From assembly GCF_051652165.1 (NCBI RefSeq), contig NZ_JBOFTR010000014.1, positions 20,138-84,137 of the forward strand: DNA of 64,000 bases. The letters are read 5' to 3'. Source of the stretch: Plesiomonas sp051652165. GTDB lineage: Bacteria > Pseudomonadota > Gammaproteobacteria > Enterobacterales > CAMTGL01. The translations under genes and the position numbers were made by a program. Below the pieces are notes generated by a model. It was not told the origin of the DNA. It was given only the letters and a program-made list of their open reading frames with translations, and made no database searches. Shown one piece after another: positions 52,754 to 61,194 of this stretch (its first letter is position 1; each line of letters starts with the position of its first letter).

Positions 52754-53828
52754 GCCAATTACGCTGTTGGTTGACGGGAAAATTTATGGTGGCTGGCAAA
52801 AAGTGCGTATCACGCGCTCGCTGATTGATGTTGCGGGCTCATTCGAGTTGTCGTTAACGCGCAAATGGGAGGATGCCAAACCATTAGAGATTAAGCCGTT
52901 GAGTGGCTGTGTCGTGAAAATCGGTGATGACACAGCGCTAACCGGATACGTTGATGACTTCATCCCCAGTTACGACGCCAAAGAAGTCTCATGGGTCGTG
53001 AATGGTCGTAGTAAAACTGCGGACTTAGTGGACTGCTCGGCGATCTATAAATCAGGTCAGTGGAGTAACGTTAAGTTTGATCAGGTCGCCCGTGATATAT
53101 GTTCACCGTTCAATATTGCTGTATCCGTTGAGTGTGATGTGGGTGCGGTGTTTCCTCGGGTCGCTATCGAACAAGGGGAGACCGCGTTTGAACTGTTAGA
53201 CCGTTTGGCAAAGCAGCGAGCGTTGTTGCTAACGACCAATGAACTTGGTCAGCTCGTTATCACGCAAGCCAGTGAACAGGATATGGGAACAGCACTTGAA
53301 CTTGGGGTTAATGCTCTAGCCGCTAGAGGCCGATTCAGCACCAAGGATCGGGCATCAGAATGGATCGTAAAAGGCAGCAGCTACGGTGGTGGCGAAACGT
53401 GGAGTAACTCGGCACCAAGCACTTTAGGCGGCCAAAAAGCCGTGGTTACTGACCCAAGTATTACACGTTATCGCCCACGGATTATCATTGCAGAAGATGT
53501 GACGACGGCTGCGGGTGCAAGTATTCGCGGTCAGTGGCAAATGCAAAGAACCCTTGGCGAAGGGACGCAAACTGAAATCACGGTGGCAGGCTGGCGAACT
53601 CAAGGTATCAAGGGTGATACTGGCCCTCTGTGGCAAATTAACCGCATGTGTCCAGTAAAAGATGATATTCAGGTTTTAGACGCAAAATGGCTCATTAGCG
53701 TGGTGACGCTGATTGAGGATGATAAAAACGGCAGGATATCTATCATTAATCTGATGCCCCGTGAGGCAATGCTCATCCCCGCCGAAGTATCGAAAAAGCG
53801 GACGAAGGAGGTTGAAACATGGGCGTAA
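52746..53828 (+). CDS. Baseplate hub protein (Mu gp44, P)
   Basis: 360 residues: SEPITLLVDGKIYGGWQKVRITRSLIDVAGSFELSLTRKW, then a gp27-like hub fold with AFELLDRLAKQRALLLTTNELGQLVITQ. Forms the centre of the baseplate under the tube. Overlaps the spike gene by 10 bases. Confidence 0.93.
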   Translation: MSEPITLLVDGKIYGGWQKVRITRSLIDVAGSFELSLTRKWEDAKPLEIKPLSGCVVKIGDDTALTGYVDDFIPSYDAKEVSWVVNGRSKTADLVDCSAIYKSGQWSNVKFDQVARDICSPFNIAVSVECDVGAVFPRVAIEQGETAFELLDRLAKQRALLLTTNELGQLVITQASEQDMGTALELGVNALAARGRFSTKDRASEWIVKGSSYGGGETWSNSAPSTLGGQKAVVTDPSITRYRPRIIIAEDVTTAAGASIRGQWQMQRTLGEGTQTEITVAGWRTQGIKGDTGPLWQINRMCPVKDDIQVLDAKWLISVVTLIEDDKNGRISIINLMPREAMLIPAEVSKKRTKEVETWA

Positions 53829-54364
53829 GTTTGCGTGATGTGCAGAAGCTGCTTGCGCCATTGCAGCGCCGGATTCGACTGCTTGCTGACCGTGCTGTAA
53901 TTACGTTGGTTAATGATGCCCTGCAGCGGCAAAACTTGCAGCTAAAAGTACTGGCCGATGAAAGCGCGAGTGATGTTGAACGTTTTCAAAATTATGGGCA
54001 TACGAGTGTTCCACCAATAGGCTCAGAGGCTATCGTTCTTAGCGTTGGAGGTTCGCGCGCGGGGTTGGTTGCTATCTCCGTTGAAGATAAATCTGTACGA
54101 CCAAAAGATCTGGCTGAGGGGGATAGTTGTCTATACCATCTCGAAGGTCATCGCATCATCCTGCGTGAAAATGGCTTAGTCGAAATTCAAGCGAAATCAG
54201 TCATTTTGAACGCATCAGAGAAACACACCATCATTTCCCCCATGACAGAAATTCAAGGCGCTTTGCATGTGACCGGACTAGTAACTTCAGATGAAGATAT
54301 GAAAGTCGGTGATATCTCTGTGAAGGGCCACGATCATGAGAAAGGGGTTGGTGCCCCTGTGTGA
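53819..54364 (+). CDS. Baseplate spike protein (Mu gp45, baseplate assembly protein V)
   Basis: 181 residues: an OB-fold-type N-terminal part (ERFQNYGHTSVPPIGSEAIVLSVGGSRAG), a beta-helical middle (GHRIILRENGLVEIQAKSVILNASEKHTIISPMTEIQGALHVTG) and a metal-binding tip with DISVKGHDHEKGVG (HxH). It pierces the outer membrane. Confidence 0.93.
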   Translation: MGVSLRDVQKLLAPLQRRIRLLADRAVITLVNDALQRQNLQLKVLADESASDVERFQNYGHTSVPPIGSEAIVLSVGGSRAGLVAISVEDKSVRPKDLAEGDSCLYHLEGHRIILRENGLVEIQAKSVILNASEKHTIISPMTEIQGALHVTGLVTSDEDMKVGDISVKGHDHEKGVGAPV

Positions 54365-54371
54365 GGGGCAA

Positions 54372-54824
54372 TTGACTACAGCAATCATCTGGAACAACGA
54401 AACCGGCCGAGGCGATATCGAAATCACCTCGGCCGGTTTGCGTCAGGATGATGGGCTGGCCACACTGGTTTTGATGATTCTTTTCACCGATGCCCGAGCC
54501 GATGACTCCGATGTACTGCCAGACGGTACCGGCGATAAGCGCGGCTGGATTGGCGACACCTTCGCAGATGAACCGTGGGGCAGCAAACTCTGGTTATTAG
54601 ACCGTTCTAAGCTCACCACTGATGTTCGCAATAAAGCTGTAACCTATGCTCAAACCGCCCTTGATACCCATTTAAAGCCCGATTACGCCCGAGATATTGT
54701 GGTGACAGGCTCTATTCCTAAGTTTCAGCTGCTGCAGCTGGATATCGTTATTACACGTCCAGACGGAACCAAGGTGCCTATGACTATCAACAAGCGATGG
54801 GAGGCGCAGGCGAATGCCGTATAA
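54372..54824 (+). CDS. Baseplate wedge protein (Mu gp46)
   Basis: 150 residues from a TTG at 54372 behind AGGGG, giving MTTAIIWNNETGRGD, which fits the family start; an ATG at 54336 inside gp45 is in frame but not homologous. Conserved DDGLATLVLMILFTDARADDSD and GDKRGWIGDTFADEPWGSKLWLL. gp25-like wedge component. Confidence 0.9.
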   Translation: MTTAIIWNNETGRGDIEITSAGLRQDDGLATLVLMILFTDARADDSDVLPDGTGDKRGWIGDTFADEPWGSKLWLLDRSKLTTDVRNKAVTYAQTALDTHLKPDYARDIVVTGSIPKFQLLQLDIVITRPDGTKVPMTINKRWEAQANAV

Positions 54825-55881
54825 CATTCCTACTCTCCGCCAGTTAATCGCGTCAGGACAGCTAGATCTTGAGTCGTCACTGGATACGTTGCTGCCAAAG
54901 TTTGGTATTGAGAAAGCACTGAATGCCTCGGTGGCGAGTGGTGTACGTGACCTGTATGACCATCAAATGTGGATTGTCAGACAGATCATTCCAACGACCG
55001 AATCAGAAGACCAAACGATTGTTGAAACGGCACAATATGAGGGTGTCATCCGTAAGTTGGCCAGCTATGCCGTGGGGCCGGTGACTCTGCAATCATCTGT
55101 GCCGGTCCCCGTTGATACCGTTTTACAGCATAAGGACGGCAGGCAATACACTGTCACTTCTAGTGGTAGCCCTAGCGCTGGATCGGTTGTTGTGCGTATT
55201 CAAGCTAAAGTCGCTGGCGCATCCGGCAACATACTTGCCGGAGAATCGTTATCACTAGTTACGCCAGTTCCTGGTGTTCAATCAACAGGGACGTGTGGAA
55301 GTATCAGCGGTGGTGCAGACATTGAATCCATCAGCCAAGTTCTTGAGCGCCTGCTATTCCGTAAGCGAAATCCTCCATCAGGTGGAGCAGTGCATGATTA
55401 TGTTGCGTGGATGCGTGAGCTGCCTGGTGTAACCCGCGCGTGGTGCTATGACGCATGGCATGGCGGTAGCACGGTAGGTATCGCATGGGTTTACGATGAC
55501 CGAGCGGATATCCTGCCGAACGCGACTGATAAAACTGCAATGCAGGCATACTTATTCCGACATTCTGACCCAGCGACCGGCGTGCTAGTTGGTCGGCCTG
55601 GCGGCATTGAGCCTGTCGATATGGGTATTCAGCTTAAACGTACTGATTTAGTCATTACGCCAACACCTGACAATGCAGCCACCCGAGCCGGTATTAATAA
55701 AAATCTAATTAGCTACCAAAGCACGTTATCCCCAGGACAAACAATGCTTGTCTCAAAGGTGCGAACGGCGATTGGTTCGGCAGTTGGCGTGGAGAATTAC
55801 ACGTTAAATCTGTCAAGTGACGTAACAGCGCAGCCTAACCAGTTGAACGTCATCGGAGGTATCACGTGGCCCACTCAGTAG
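54814..55881 (+). CDS. Baseplate J-like protein (Mu gp47)
   Basis: 355 residues: SGVRDLYDHQMWIVRQIIPTTESEDQTIVETA, and YVAWMRELPGVTRAWCYDAWHGGSTVGIAWVYDDR match Baseplate_J (PF04865). Wedge protein joining inner baseplate to fibres. Overlaps gp48 by 16 bases. Confidence 0.94.
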   Translation: MPYNIPTLRQLIASGQLDLESSLDTLLPKFGIEKALNASVASGVRDLYDHQMWIVRQIIPTTESEDQTIVETAQYEGVIRKLASYAVGPVTLQSSVPVPVDTVLQHKDGRQYTVTSSGSPSAGSVVVRIQAKVAGASGNILAGESLSLVTPVPGVQSTGTCGSISGGADIESISQVLERLLFRKRNPPSGGAVHDYVAWMRELPGVTRAWCYDAWHGGSTVGIAWVYDDRADILPNATDKTAMQAYLFRHSDPATGVLVGRPGGIEPVDMGIQLKRTDLVITPTPDNAATRAGINKNLISYQSTLSPGQTMLVSKVRTAIGSAVGVENYTLNLSSDVTAQPNQLNVIGGITWPTQ

Positions 55882-56447
55882 AAGAATGGCATAACGCGCT
55901 TTTACAGCTAATGCCGCGTGGAAAAGTATGGCCTCGTGACCCAGACTCTGATTTATCAAAATATGTGTTTGGCTTTGCTCAGCGTTTGGTCGATGCAGAG
56001 GTTAGCGCAGATCAGCTTTACCTAGAGATGCGACCGGAAACAACGGTGCAGCTATTACCCGAGTGGGAAAGCTATTTGGGGCTTCCTGAGTGCAATATCC
56101 AGAACCAGTCATTTGAAAGTCGCCGTGCGGCTGTAGTTGAAAAATATCATCGCAAAGGTGGCCTACAGACGTGGCAAATCAAAGCTATGGCTTTGTCCCT
56201 CGGCTTCGTTGTAGAGGTTAACGAACACTTCCCTCATCACGTTCTGCGCAGCGTCATGTATCCAATCTGGCCTAATCGCTGGCGGCATACGTTGGAAGTG
56301 GTTGTTTATGGCATGCCAGACGGTCGATTTCGTGTGACTGACAATGTGCTAACGCCACTGAAAACGCAGACGGCGTTGCTGCTTGAATGCACCCTGTCAC
56401 GCTACAAACTTGGCGGGTTTACTTATGAATTCATCTATGAGGTCTGA
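55866..56447 (+). CDS. Baseplate protein, DUF2313/YmfQ family (Mu gp48)
   Basis: 193 residues with a GTG start: EEWHNALLQLMPRGKVWPRDPDSDL, WESYLGLPECNIQNQSFESRRAAVVEKYHRKGGLQTWQIKAMA. Typical Mu gp48/YmfQ, between gp47 and the fibre. Confidence 0.93.
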   Translation: MAHSVEEWHNALLQLMPRGKVWPRDPDSDLSKYVFGFAQRLVDAEVSADQLYLEMRPETTVQLLPEWESYLGLPECNIQNQSFESRRAAVVEKYHRKGGLQTWQIKAMALSLGFVVEVNEHFPHHVLRSVMYPIWPNRWRHTLEVVVYGMPDGRFRVTDNVLTPLKTQTALLLECTLSRYKLGGFTYEFIYEV

Positions 56448-56449
56448 CT

Positions 56450-57133
56450 ATGTATTGGCTTGATAATAGCACCGGTGTTACGACTCCACCGACTATTCCT
56501 CCAGTTCAGTCATCAGTTCGCCGATACTTTACTGAAGGTGGTCAAGGGCTATCGCCATCTACTCCTGGTGGCGAATGGTTCAATATGGTGACTGATGAGT
56601 TACTGGCTTTGCTCGCACTTGCAAATATTACACCGGATAAGACTGACCATTCTCAGATTGCAAAGGCAATTCAAGCTATTGCGTTCAGTGCATATCCTGT
56701 TGGTGCACCAATTCCATGGCCTATGGCTGTGCCGCCATCCGGTTTTTTAGCTATGACAGGACAATCATTTAGCTCAGCAACTTATCCAAAATTAGCCTTG
56801 GCCTATCCGGCGCTAGTGTTGCCTGATATGCGATCTGAGTTCATTCGTGGCTGGGATAATGGACGTGGTATAGATTCAGGCAGGATGATTTTAAATTCTC
56901 AGCTGGATTCTTTGCAGAATATTACTGGTAGTGTGGCCAACGTTTTTACTTCAGATCCCAGTGGTCAGAATGGCGCTTTGGTGTATTCAGGCAGTGGGGG
57001 CGATCTTCTGGCTGCTGGTACAAAGACTATCCAATTTAGAAATTTGAGTTTTAATGCCTCATTAGTGGCTAGAACATCATCTGAAACTAGACCAAGAAAT
57101 ATTCCATTCAACTATATAGTAAGGGCCGCATAA
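56450..57133 (+). CDS. Short tail fibre protein
   Basis: 227 residues. The N-terminal attachment part (MYWLDNSTGVTTPPTIPPVQSSVRRYFTEGGQGLSPSTPG) is conserved in Mu-like fibres; the collar-like centre is PVGAPIPWPMAVPPSGFLAMTGQSFSSATYPKLALAYPALVLPDMRSEFIRGWD, and the end is ETRPRNIPFNYIVRAA. It is far shorter than the Mu S fibre and there is no second fibre set or invertase, so host range is probably fixed. Confidence 0.88.
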   Translation: MYWLDNSTGVTTPPTIPPVQSSVRRYFTEGGQGLSPSTPGGEWFNMVTDELLALLALANITPDKTDHSQIAKAIQAIAFSAYPVGAPIPWPMAVPPSGFLAMTGQSFSSATYPKLALAYPALVLPDMRSEFIRGWDNGRGIDSGRMILNSQLDSLQNITGSVANVFTSDPSGQNGALVYSGSGGDLLAAGTKTIQFRNLSFNASLVARTSSETRPRNIPFNYIVRAA

Positions 57134-57741
57134 TGAACGAACCGCGAGTTTCTTGGGGTACGGATGGTTTTGCCTCTGAAAGTGGCTGGGCTTTAGCTCA
57201 CTGCATTGATCAGGTTACTGGTGAGCTTCTTTATTCTCGTGATGTTTGGGTTTCTATCGGCACATCTTTGCCTGCTGGAGCCTTTTTAGACTCGCCGCCT
57301 CTAGGTGAGTCAGGTAAAGCTATTGTTAGGCTAGACGGCAAGTGGTCGTTAGTAGATGATTTACGTGGAATTACTGCGTATAACAAGCTAAATAGGCAGC
57401 CAGAAATTATCAGTTCTCTCGGCCCTTTGTCTCTAGAACTTACTCTTATTCCTTCATGCTCTCCGTTCGACGAGTGGAGGGAGGAACTCAATGACTGGGT
57501 TAAAAATCAACAGGATGAGCAAGATTGGCTTACGCAACAAGCTCAACAACAACGGTCATCTTTACTTAATGAAGCTAGTGTTGAGATATCAGCGTTGTCG
57601 GATGCTATTGACTTAGGAGTTATCTCTAACTCGGATGAGCAAATCCGGATGAGACTTACGCAGTGGAAGCAGTATCGTGCTGAGCTTGCAGCTATTGATT
57701 GCATTACTCATCCTATTAAATGGCCTGCTAAGCCCATTTAA
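57133..57741 (+). CDS. Tail fibre assembly protein
   Basis: 202 residues sharing one base with the fibre stop-start. The C-terminal half carries the assembly-protein pattern (WLTQQAQQQRSSLLNEASVEISALSDAIDLG ... RLTQWKQYRAELAAIDCITHPIKWPAKP). Needed for folding the fibre. It is the last phage gene, 87 bases from the inferred right end. More AT-rich than the tail genes before it, as is common for fibre modules. Confidence 0.88.
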   Translation: MNEPRVSWGTDGFASESGWALAHCIDQVTGELLYSRDVWVSIGTSLPAGAFLDSPPLGESGKAIVRLDGKWSLVDDLRGITAYNKLNRQPEIISSLGPLSLELTLIPSCSPFDEWREELNDWVKNQQDEQDWLTQQAQQQRSSLLNEASVEISALSDAIDLGVISNSDEQIRMRLTQWKQYRAELAAIDCITHPIKWPAKPI

Positions 57742-57791
57742 TAAGTCAGGTAATCATTGATTTATCTTCTTTGCATCCTTCCATGCTATTC

Positions 57792-57833
57792 GCTAGTGTT
57801 TTGAGCACCGCCAAAGTTGATCAAAACACTAGC
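57792..57833. repeat. 13-bp inverted repeat at the prophage right end
   Basis: GCTAGTGTTTTGA (57792-57804) and TCAAAACACTAGC (57821-57833) form a perfect inverted repeat around a 16-base centre. The outer arm overlaps the right terminal inverted repeat. It may represent two transposase-binding sites in opposite orientation, or a terminator-like stem. Confidence 0.75.
57816..57833 (-). repeat. Right terminal inverted repeat of the Mu-like prophage
   Basis: Read on the minus strand, GCTAGTGTTTTGATCAAC matches the left end at 17 of 18 positions. The phage end is placed after CA at 57828, followed by CTAG (57829-57832), the same four bases that precede the left end. Confidence 0.65.
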
Positions 57834-57867
57834 TTTCCTTGCTCAAATGTCCCGCGCCGCTACAGCG

Positions 57868-58629
57868 TTAGACTGTCGTGCTGTCTGTTTTTGCACGATT
57901 ACTTTCTACACCATCCATGTCCGAACGGTGGTGGTTTAAGTGCGCAAAAGTGTACTCTTTGTAGCTTAAAAACAGCATAAGTGCACAGGGTAAAATCAGG
58001 GCTAAAAATTGCTCTTGTTCAAAGCTATAAATAGCAACAGCAATGCCCACGACAAAACTGACAACCGAGCCAAATAAACTCAACAGTAATTTTCGCTCAA
58101 CAGCCCGCCCTTCGCTGACTTTTGCCTCCTGATCGGCAATATATTCAGTTAAACGAATCGTCAGTTGAATCAGATTACCGGTTGCCGTTGCTGTACCAAT
58201 ACGGTCGCGCAGCAGCAAACGTGAAATAGCAGCATGAATGCCCATTGCTGCCACCCCACACAGTGCGGTGAGCCCTAATAAAAACTCATTGAGTATCCCT
58301 GAGGTATCAAGGCGGCTGCCAAATGCCATGCATAGCAACAGTAATACACTTTCAGCCACATACCAGCGGGCTTTATAAAAGATACTGTGGCGGCTGTTGC
58401 GGGTAAAACTGTATGTCACCAATGCCATGGCTAAAATAAAACAGCCTATACTCAATAGTGCAAACGTTAGGGTAATAGGCGCAGCAGAACCCGCCACAAT
58501 CAAGTTTTGAATGATGCTGGACATAAACAAACCGCCCAACCCTAAAAAACCGACTGTATCAATAAAACCACCCACCCATGACAAAATCACAGGCTCTAAT
58601 AAAAAAGGCTCTTTATGTGGGAAATCCAT
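57868..58629 (-). CDS. YoaK/DUF1275 family membrane protein
   Basis: 253 residues with about six spans: WVGGFIDTVGFLGLGGLFMSSIIQNLIVAGS at the N-terminus and the RIGTATATGNLIQLT motif in the middle are the DUF1275 hallmarks. Function in bacteria is not established. Its 3' end faces the prophage and lies only 40 bases from the right terminal repeat. The insertion therefore did not disrupt it, or only altered its downstream region. Confidence 0.88.
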   Translation of the reverse strand: MDFPHKEPFLLEPVILSWVGGFIDTVGFLGLGGLFMSSIIQNLIVAGSAAPITLTFALLSIGCFILAMALVTYSFTRNSRHSIFYKARWYVAESVLLLLCMAFGSRLDTSGILNEFLLGLTALCGVAAMGIHAAISRLLLRDRIGTATATGNLIQLTIRLTEYIADQEAKVSEGRAVERKLLLSLFGSVVSFVVGIAVAIYSFEQEQFLALILPCALMLFLSYKEYTFAHLNHHRSDMDGVESNRAKTDSTTV

Positions 58630-58988
58630 GAAAATACCTCAACACTCCACACTCTTCCATTATCTGCATATCGCAGTGCTGTGGTCTAAAATGCGAGAAA
58701 GAAAGTCATCTTCTAACCGCAGTAAACCCTGCTGACTCAACCGTGGCTGTGCTACATAGTAACTGTGCTACAAAATCACTGTAATCAAGAGTGACTATGC
58801 TGTACAAAACATCAGTTACCCTAGCGCAATTTACGCAGCTCACGATCAACTATCACTACAGTAGCGTTTTCCATATGTGTAGAGGTTAAAACTTGTAATC
58901 AAACATGAGAGCCCACACAGTTTATCAGGTCTGTTTTTATCCTGTATCCGGTACAATATGCCTCTTTCCTACCACGAGGTTTTCACAC
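58630..58988. other. Intergenic region between yoaK-like gene and glpE
   Basis: 359 bases with divergent promoters expected for both flanking genes. A short direct repeat (CTGTGCTACA) occurs at about 58747 and 58766. The glpE frame is open upstream to 58905 but not homologous. Nothing else is seen. Confidence 0.4.
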
Positions 58989-59351
58989 ATGGAACAGTTT
59001 CAATTTATCTCAGTCAGTGATGCCAAGGCCAAACTCGATCACGGCAACGCTGTGCTGGTTGATATCCGCGATCTACACAGTTTTCAGACCAGCCATGTTG
59101 ATAATGCCTTTCACCTGACCAATCAATCACTGATGACCTTTATGCAGCAAACTGATTTTTCCACCCCGGTGATTGTGATCTGTTATCACGGCAATAGCAG
59201 TCAAGGTGCTGCACAATACTTGATTAATCAGGGGTTTGATGAAGTGTATAGTCTCAATGGCGGTTTTGAAGCCTGGCAGCGTGATGCCCTTACACCTTCG
59301 TTACAGCCACAAACCGACAGTAGCAGGGTAACGAGTAGCAAGGTAAAGTAG
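58989..59351 (+). CDS. glpE: Thiosulfate sulfurtransferase GlpE
   Basis: 120-residue single-domain rhodanese. Catalytic Cys65 sits in the loop CYHGNSSQGAAQYL, and the fold ends with YSLNGGFEAWQRD; a 12-residue polar tail follows. It moves sulfane sulfur to cyanide or other acceptors in the cytoplasm. The ATG at 58989 has GAGG nine bases upstream. It precedes glpG as in E. coli, but the pair is far from glpD and glpR here. Confidence 0.94.
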   Translation: MEQFQFISVSDAKAKLDHGNAVLVDIRDLHSFQTSHVDNAFHLTNQSLMTFMQQTDFSTPVIVICYHGNSSQGAAQYLINQGFDEVYSLNGGFEAWQRDALTPSLQPQTDSSRVTSSKVK

Positions 59352-59386
59352 CAGGTAATATCACGATAACTTTAGTGGAAATCGCC

Positions 59387-60232
59387 ATGTTACGTTTGAT
59401 GAGCCTACCGAACCCACGCCTTGCACAAGCCTATATCGATTATATGGCTACACAACACATCACGGTCAGTATGCAACCTGAAGCTGATCGTTATGCCCTC
59501 TATTTGCATGATGAACAACATCTTGATATTGCTCAACAAACACTGGCTGATTTTTTACAAAATCCAACCGCTGATCAATATCAAGATGCCAGTTGGCAAC
59601 GCGCAGATACCCGCCTTGCCACACAGTTTAACTATGGCCATTTCTCTTATTTACAGGCCTTAAAAGTGGGCGCGGGCCCATTTACGCTGACCGTGATGGC
59701 TATCTGTGTCATGGTTTATCTGGTGGGTATGTTCTTTGGCAATAACATACTTTTTAGCTGGCTTGGCTTTCCACAAAACTCAGCACAGAGTTGGCAATTA
59801 TGGCGACTGTTTACCCACACCTTTTTACACTTTTCGATTTTGCATATTAGCTTTAACTTACTCTGGTGGTGGGATCTGGGCGGGCCATTAGAGAAAAAAC
59901 TTGGCTCACCTAAACTGATCCAACTCTTTCTATTCTCAGCACTATTTTCTGGTATCGGGCAGGCATGGGTGAGCGGTATCTACTTTGGGGGCTTATCTGG
60001 CATTGTGTATGCATTGGTGGGATATTTATTGATCTCTGGTGAGCGAGCACCTGAACGAGGCGTAGCAATTCCCCGACCATTAGCGGCCTTTATGCTCATT
60101 TGGCTGGTGTTTGGTTGGTTTGATTTGTTTGGTTTATCGATAGCCAATACTGCACATCTTATTGGTTTGATGACAGGTGCTTTACTGGCATGGTGGGATA
60201 CACGTAATACACCATCGGTTACACAACATTAA
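59387..60232 (+). CDS. glpG: Rhomboid intramembrane protease GlpG
   Basis: 281 residues: an N-terminal cytoplasmic domain (RLMSLPNPRLAQAYIDYMATQ) and six spans. The catalytic dyad is Ser204 in FGGLSGIVYALVGY and His257 in NTAHLIGLMTGAL; the HISFNLLWWWDLGG segment carries the conserved His and Asn. It cleaves transmembrane helices. The ATG at 59387 gives the normal start; an in-frame GTG is 12 bases upstream. Confidence 0.96.
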   Translation: MLRLMSLPNPRLAQAYIDYMATQHITVSMQPEADRYALYLHDEQHLDIAQQTLADFLQNPTADQYQDASWQRADTRLATQFNYGHFSYLQALKVGAGPFTLTVMAICVMVYLVGMFFGNNILFSWLGFPQNSAQSWQLWRLFTHTFLHFSILHISFNLLWWWDLGGPLEKKLGSPKLIQLFLFSALFSGIGQAWVSGIYFGGLSGIVYALVGYLLISGERAPERGVAIPRPLAAFMLIWLVFGWFDLFGLSIANTAHLIGLMTGALLAWWDTRNTPSVTQH

Positions 60233-60250
60233 GTGAGTGACACTCATACA

Positions 60251-60273
60251 CGTTAGGCGCACTAACGCTTTTT
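60251..60273 (+). terminator. Terminator of glpEG
   Basis: CGTTAG pairs with CTAACG across GCGCA, followed by CTTTTT. A second, longer pairing (TAGGCGCAC 60254-60262 with GTGCGCCTA 60283-60291) overlaps it and could serve the convergent rpoH transcript. Confidence 0.7.
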
Positions 60274-60330
60274 ATATGCTGCGTGCGCCTATCTCTAGCG
60301 GTTGTATGAGCAAAAAACCTAACAGAACCT

Positions 60331-61194
60331 CTATGCGTCAACCTCAATGGCCTCTTTGAGTTTTTTCAGTGCATTCTTCTCTAATTGGCGAATACGCTCA
60401 GCAGAGACCTGATAATGATCAGCCAGCTCTTGCAGTGTGGCTTTAGGTTCATCAAGCCAGCGGGCACGAACAATGTGCTGGCTGCGCTCATCGAGCATAC
60501 TCATGGCATCAGATAACTGATCTGCGGCGTGTGACTCCCAGTTATCCTCTTCAATGCCATTGGCAAAATCAGACTGTTTATCTTCTAAAAACAGCACGGG
60601 TGCTTGCGGCGTGTCACGCGCCTCATCTTCTGGCCCTAAATCAAACGCCATATCTTGTGCTGACATGCGCGATTCCATTTCACGAACATCATCAGCACTA
60701 ACACCTAACTCTTTAGCCACCATGTCAACTTCATCAAAGTTGAACCAACCTAACCGCTGTTTGGTTTTACGTAAATTAAAGAACAACTTACGTTGTGCTT
60801 TGGTGGTAGCCACTTTCACAATTCGCCAATTACGCAGCACGTATTCGTGAATTTCTGCTTTAATCCAGTGCACCGCAAATGACACTAAACGTACACCAAC
60901 CTCAGGGTTAAAACGGCGCACCGCTTTCATCAAGCCGATGTTACCCTCTTGAATCAAATCGGCTTGCGGCAAACCGTATCCGGCATAGTTACGTGCAACA
61001 TGAATCACAAAACGCAGATGTGACAAAATCAGCCGTTTAGCGGCATGAATATCACTGTGATAATGCAACCGCTCGGCCAGCTCTTTCTCTTCCTCTGCCG
61101 TGAGCATTGGAAAAGCGTTAGCGTTACGGATATAACTCTCTAAGCTGCCTTGTGGCACTAAAAAAGTCATTGTTTGCATATCTTGTTGCGTCAT
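60331..61194 (-). CDS. rpoH: Heat-shock sigma factor RpoH (sigma 32)
   Basis: 287 residues, nearly collinear with E. coli RpoH (284). Region 2 (RLILSHLRFVIHVARNYAGYGLPQADLIQEGNIGLMKAVRRFNPEVGVRLVSFAVHWIKAEIHEYVLRNWRIVKVATTKAQRKLFFNLRKTKQ) includes the RpoH box that is diagnostic for sigma 32. Region 4 ends with ATLQELADHYQVSAERIRQLEKNALKKL. It directs transcription of chaperone and protease genes. GAGG precedes the ATG. A base-paired segment (61255-61282) lies 60 bases upstream. Confidence 0.97.
   Translation of the reverse strand: MTQQDMQTMTFLVPQGSLESYIRNANAFPMLTAEEEKELAERLHYHSDIHAAKRLILSHLRFVIHVARNYAGYGLPQADLIQEGNIGLMKAVRRFNPEVGVRLVSFAVHWIKAEIHEYVLRNWRIVKVATTKAQRKLFFNLRKTKQRLGWFNFDEVDMVAKELGVSADDVREMESRMSAQDMAFDLGPEDEARDTPQAPVLFLEDKQSDFANGIEEDNWESHAADQLSDAMSMLDERSQHIVRARWLDEPKATLQELADHYQVSAERIRQLEKNALKKLKEAIEVDA

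Larger units (their letters stand above)
26344..57828 (+). mobile_element. Mu-like transposable prophage, about 31.5 kb, apparently complete
   Basis: Canonical Mu gene order from repressor, Ner, MuA and MuB, through GemA, Mor, lysis, head (gp27-gp37) and contractile tail (sheath to fibre). The ends are inferred from an 18-bp imperfect terminal inverted repeat with TG...CA termini flanked by CTAG on both sides. It lies between livF and a YoaK-type gene with no tRNA, which fits transposition and not site-specific integration. No integrase is present. All main structural genes are open. Confidence 0.9.
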
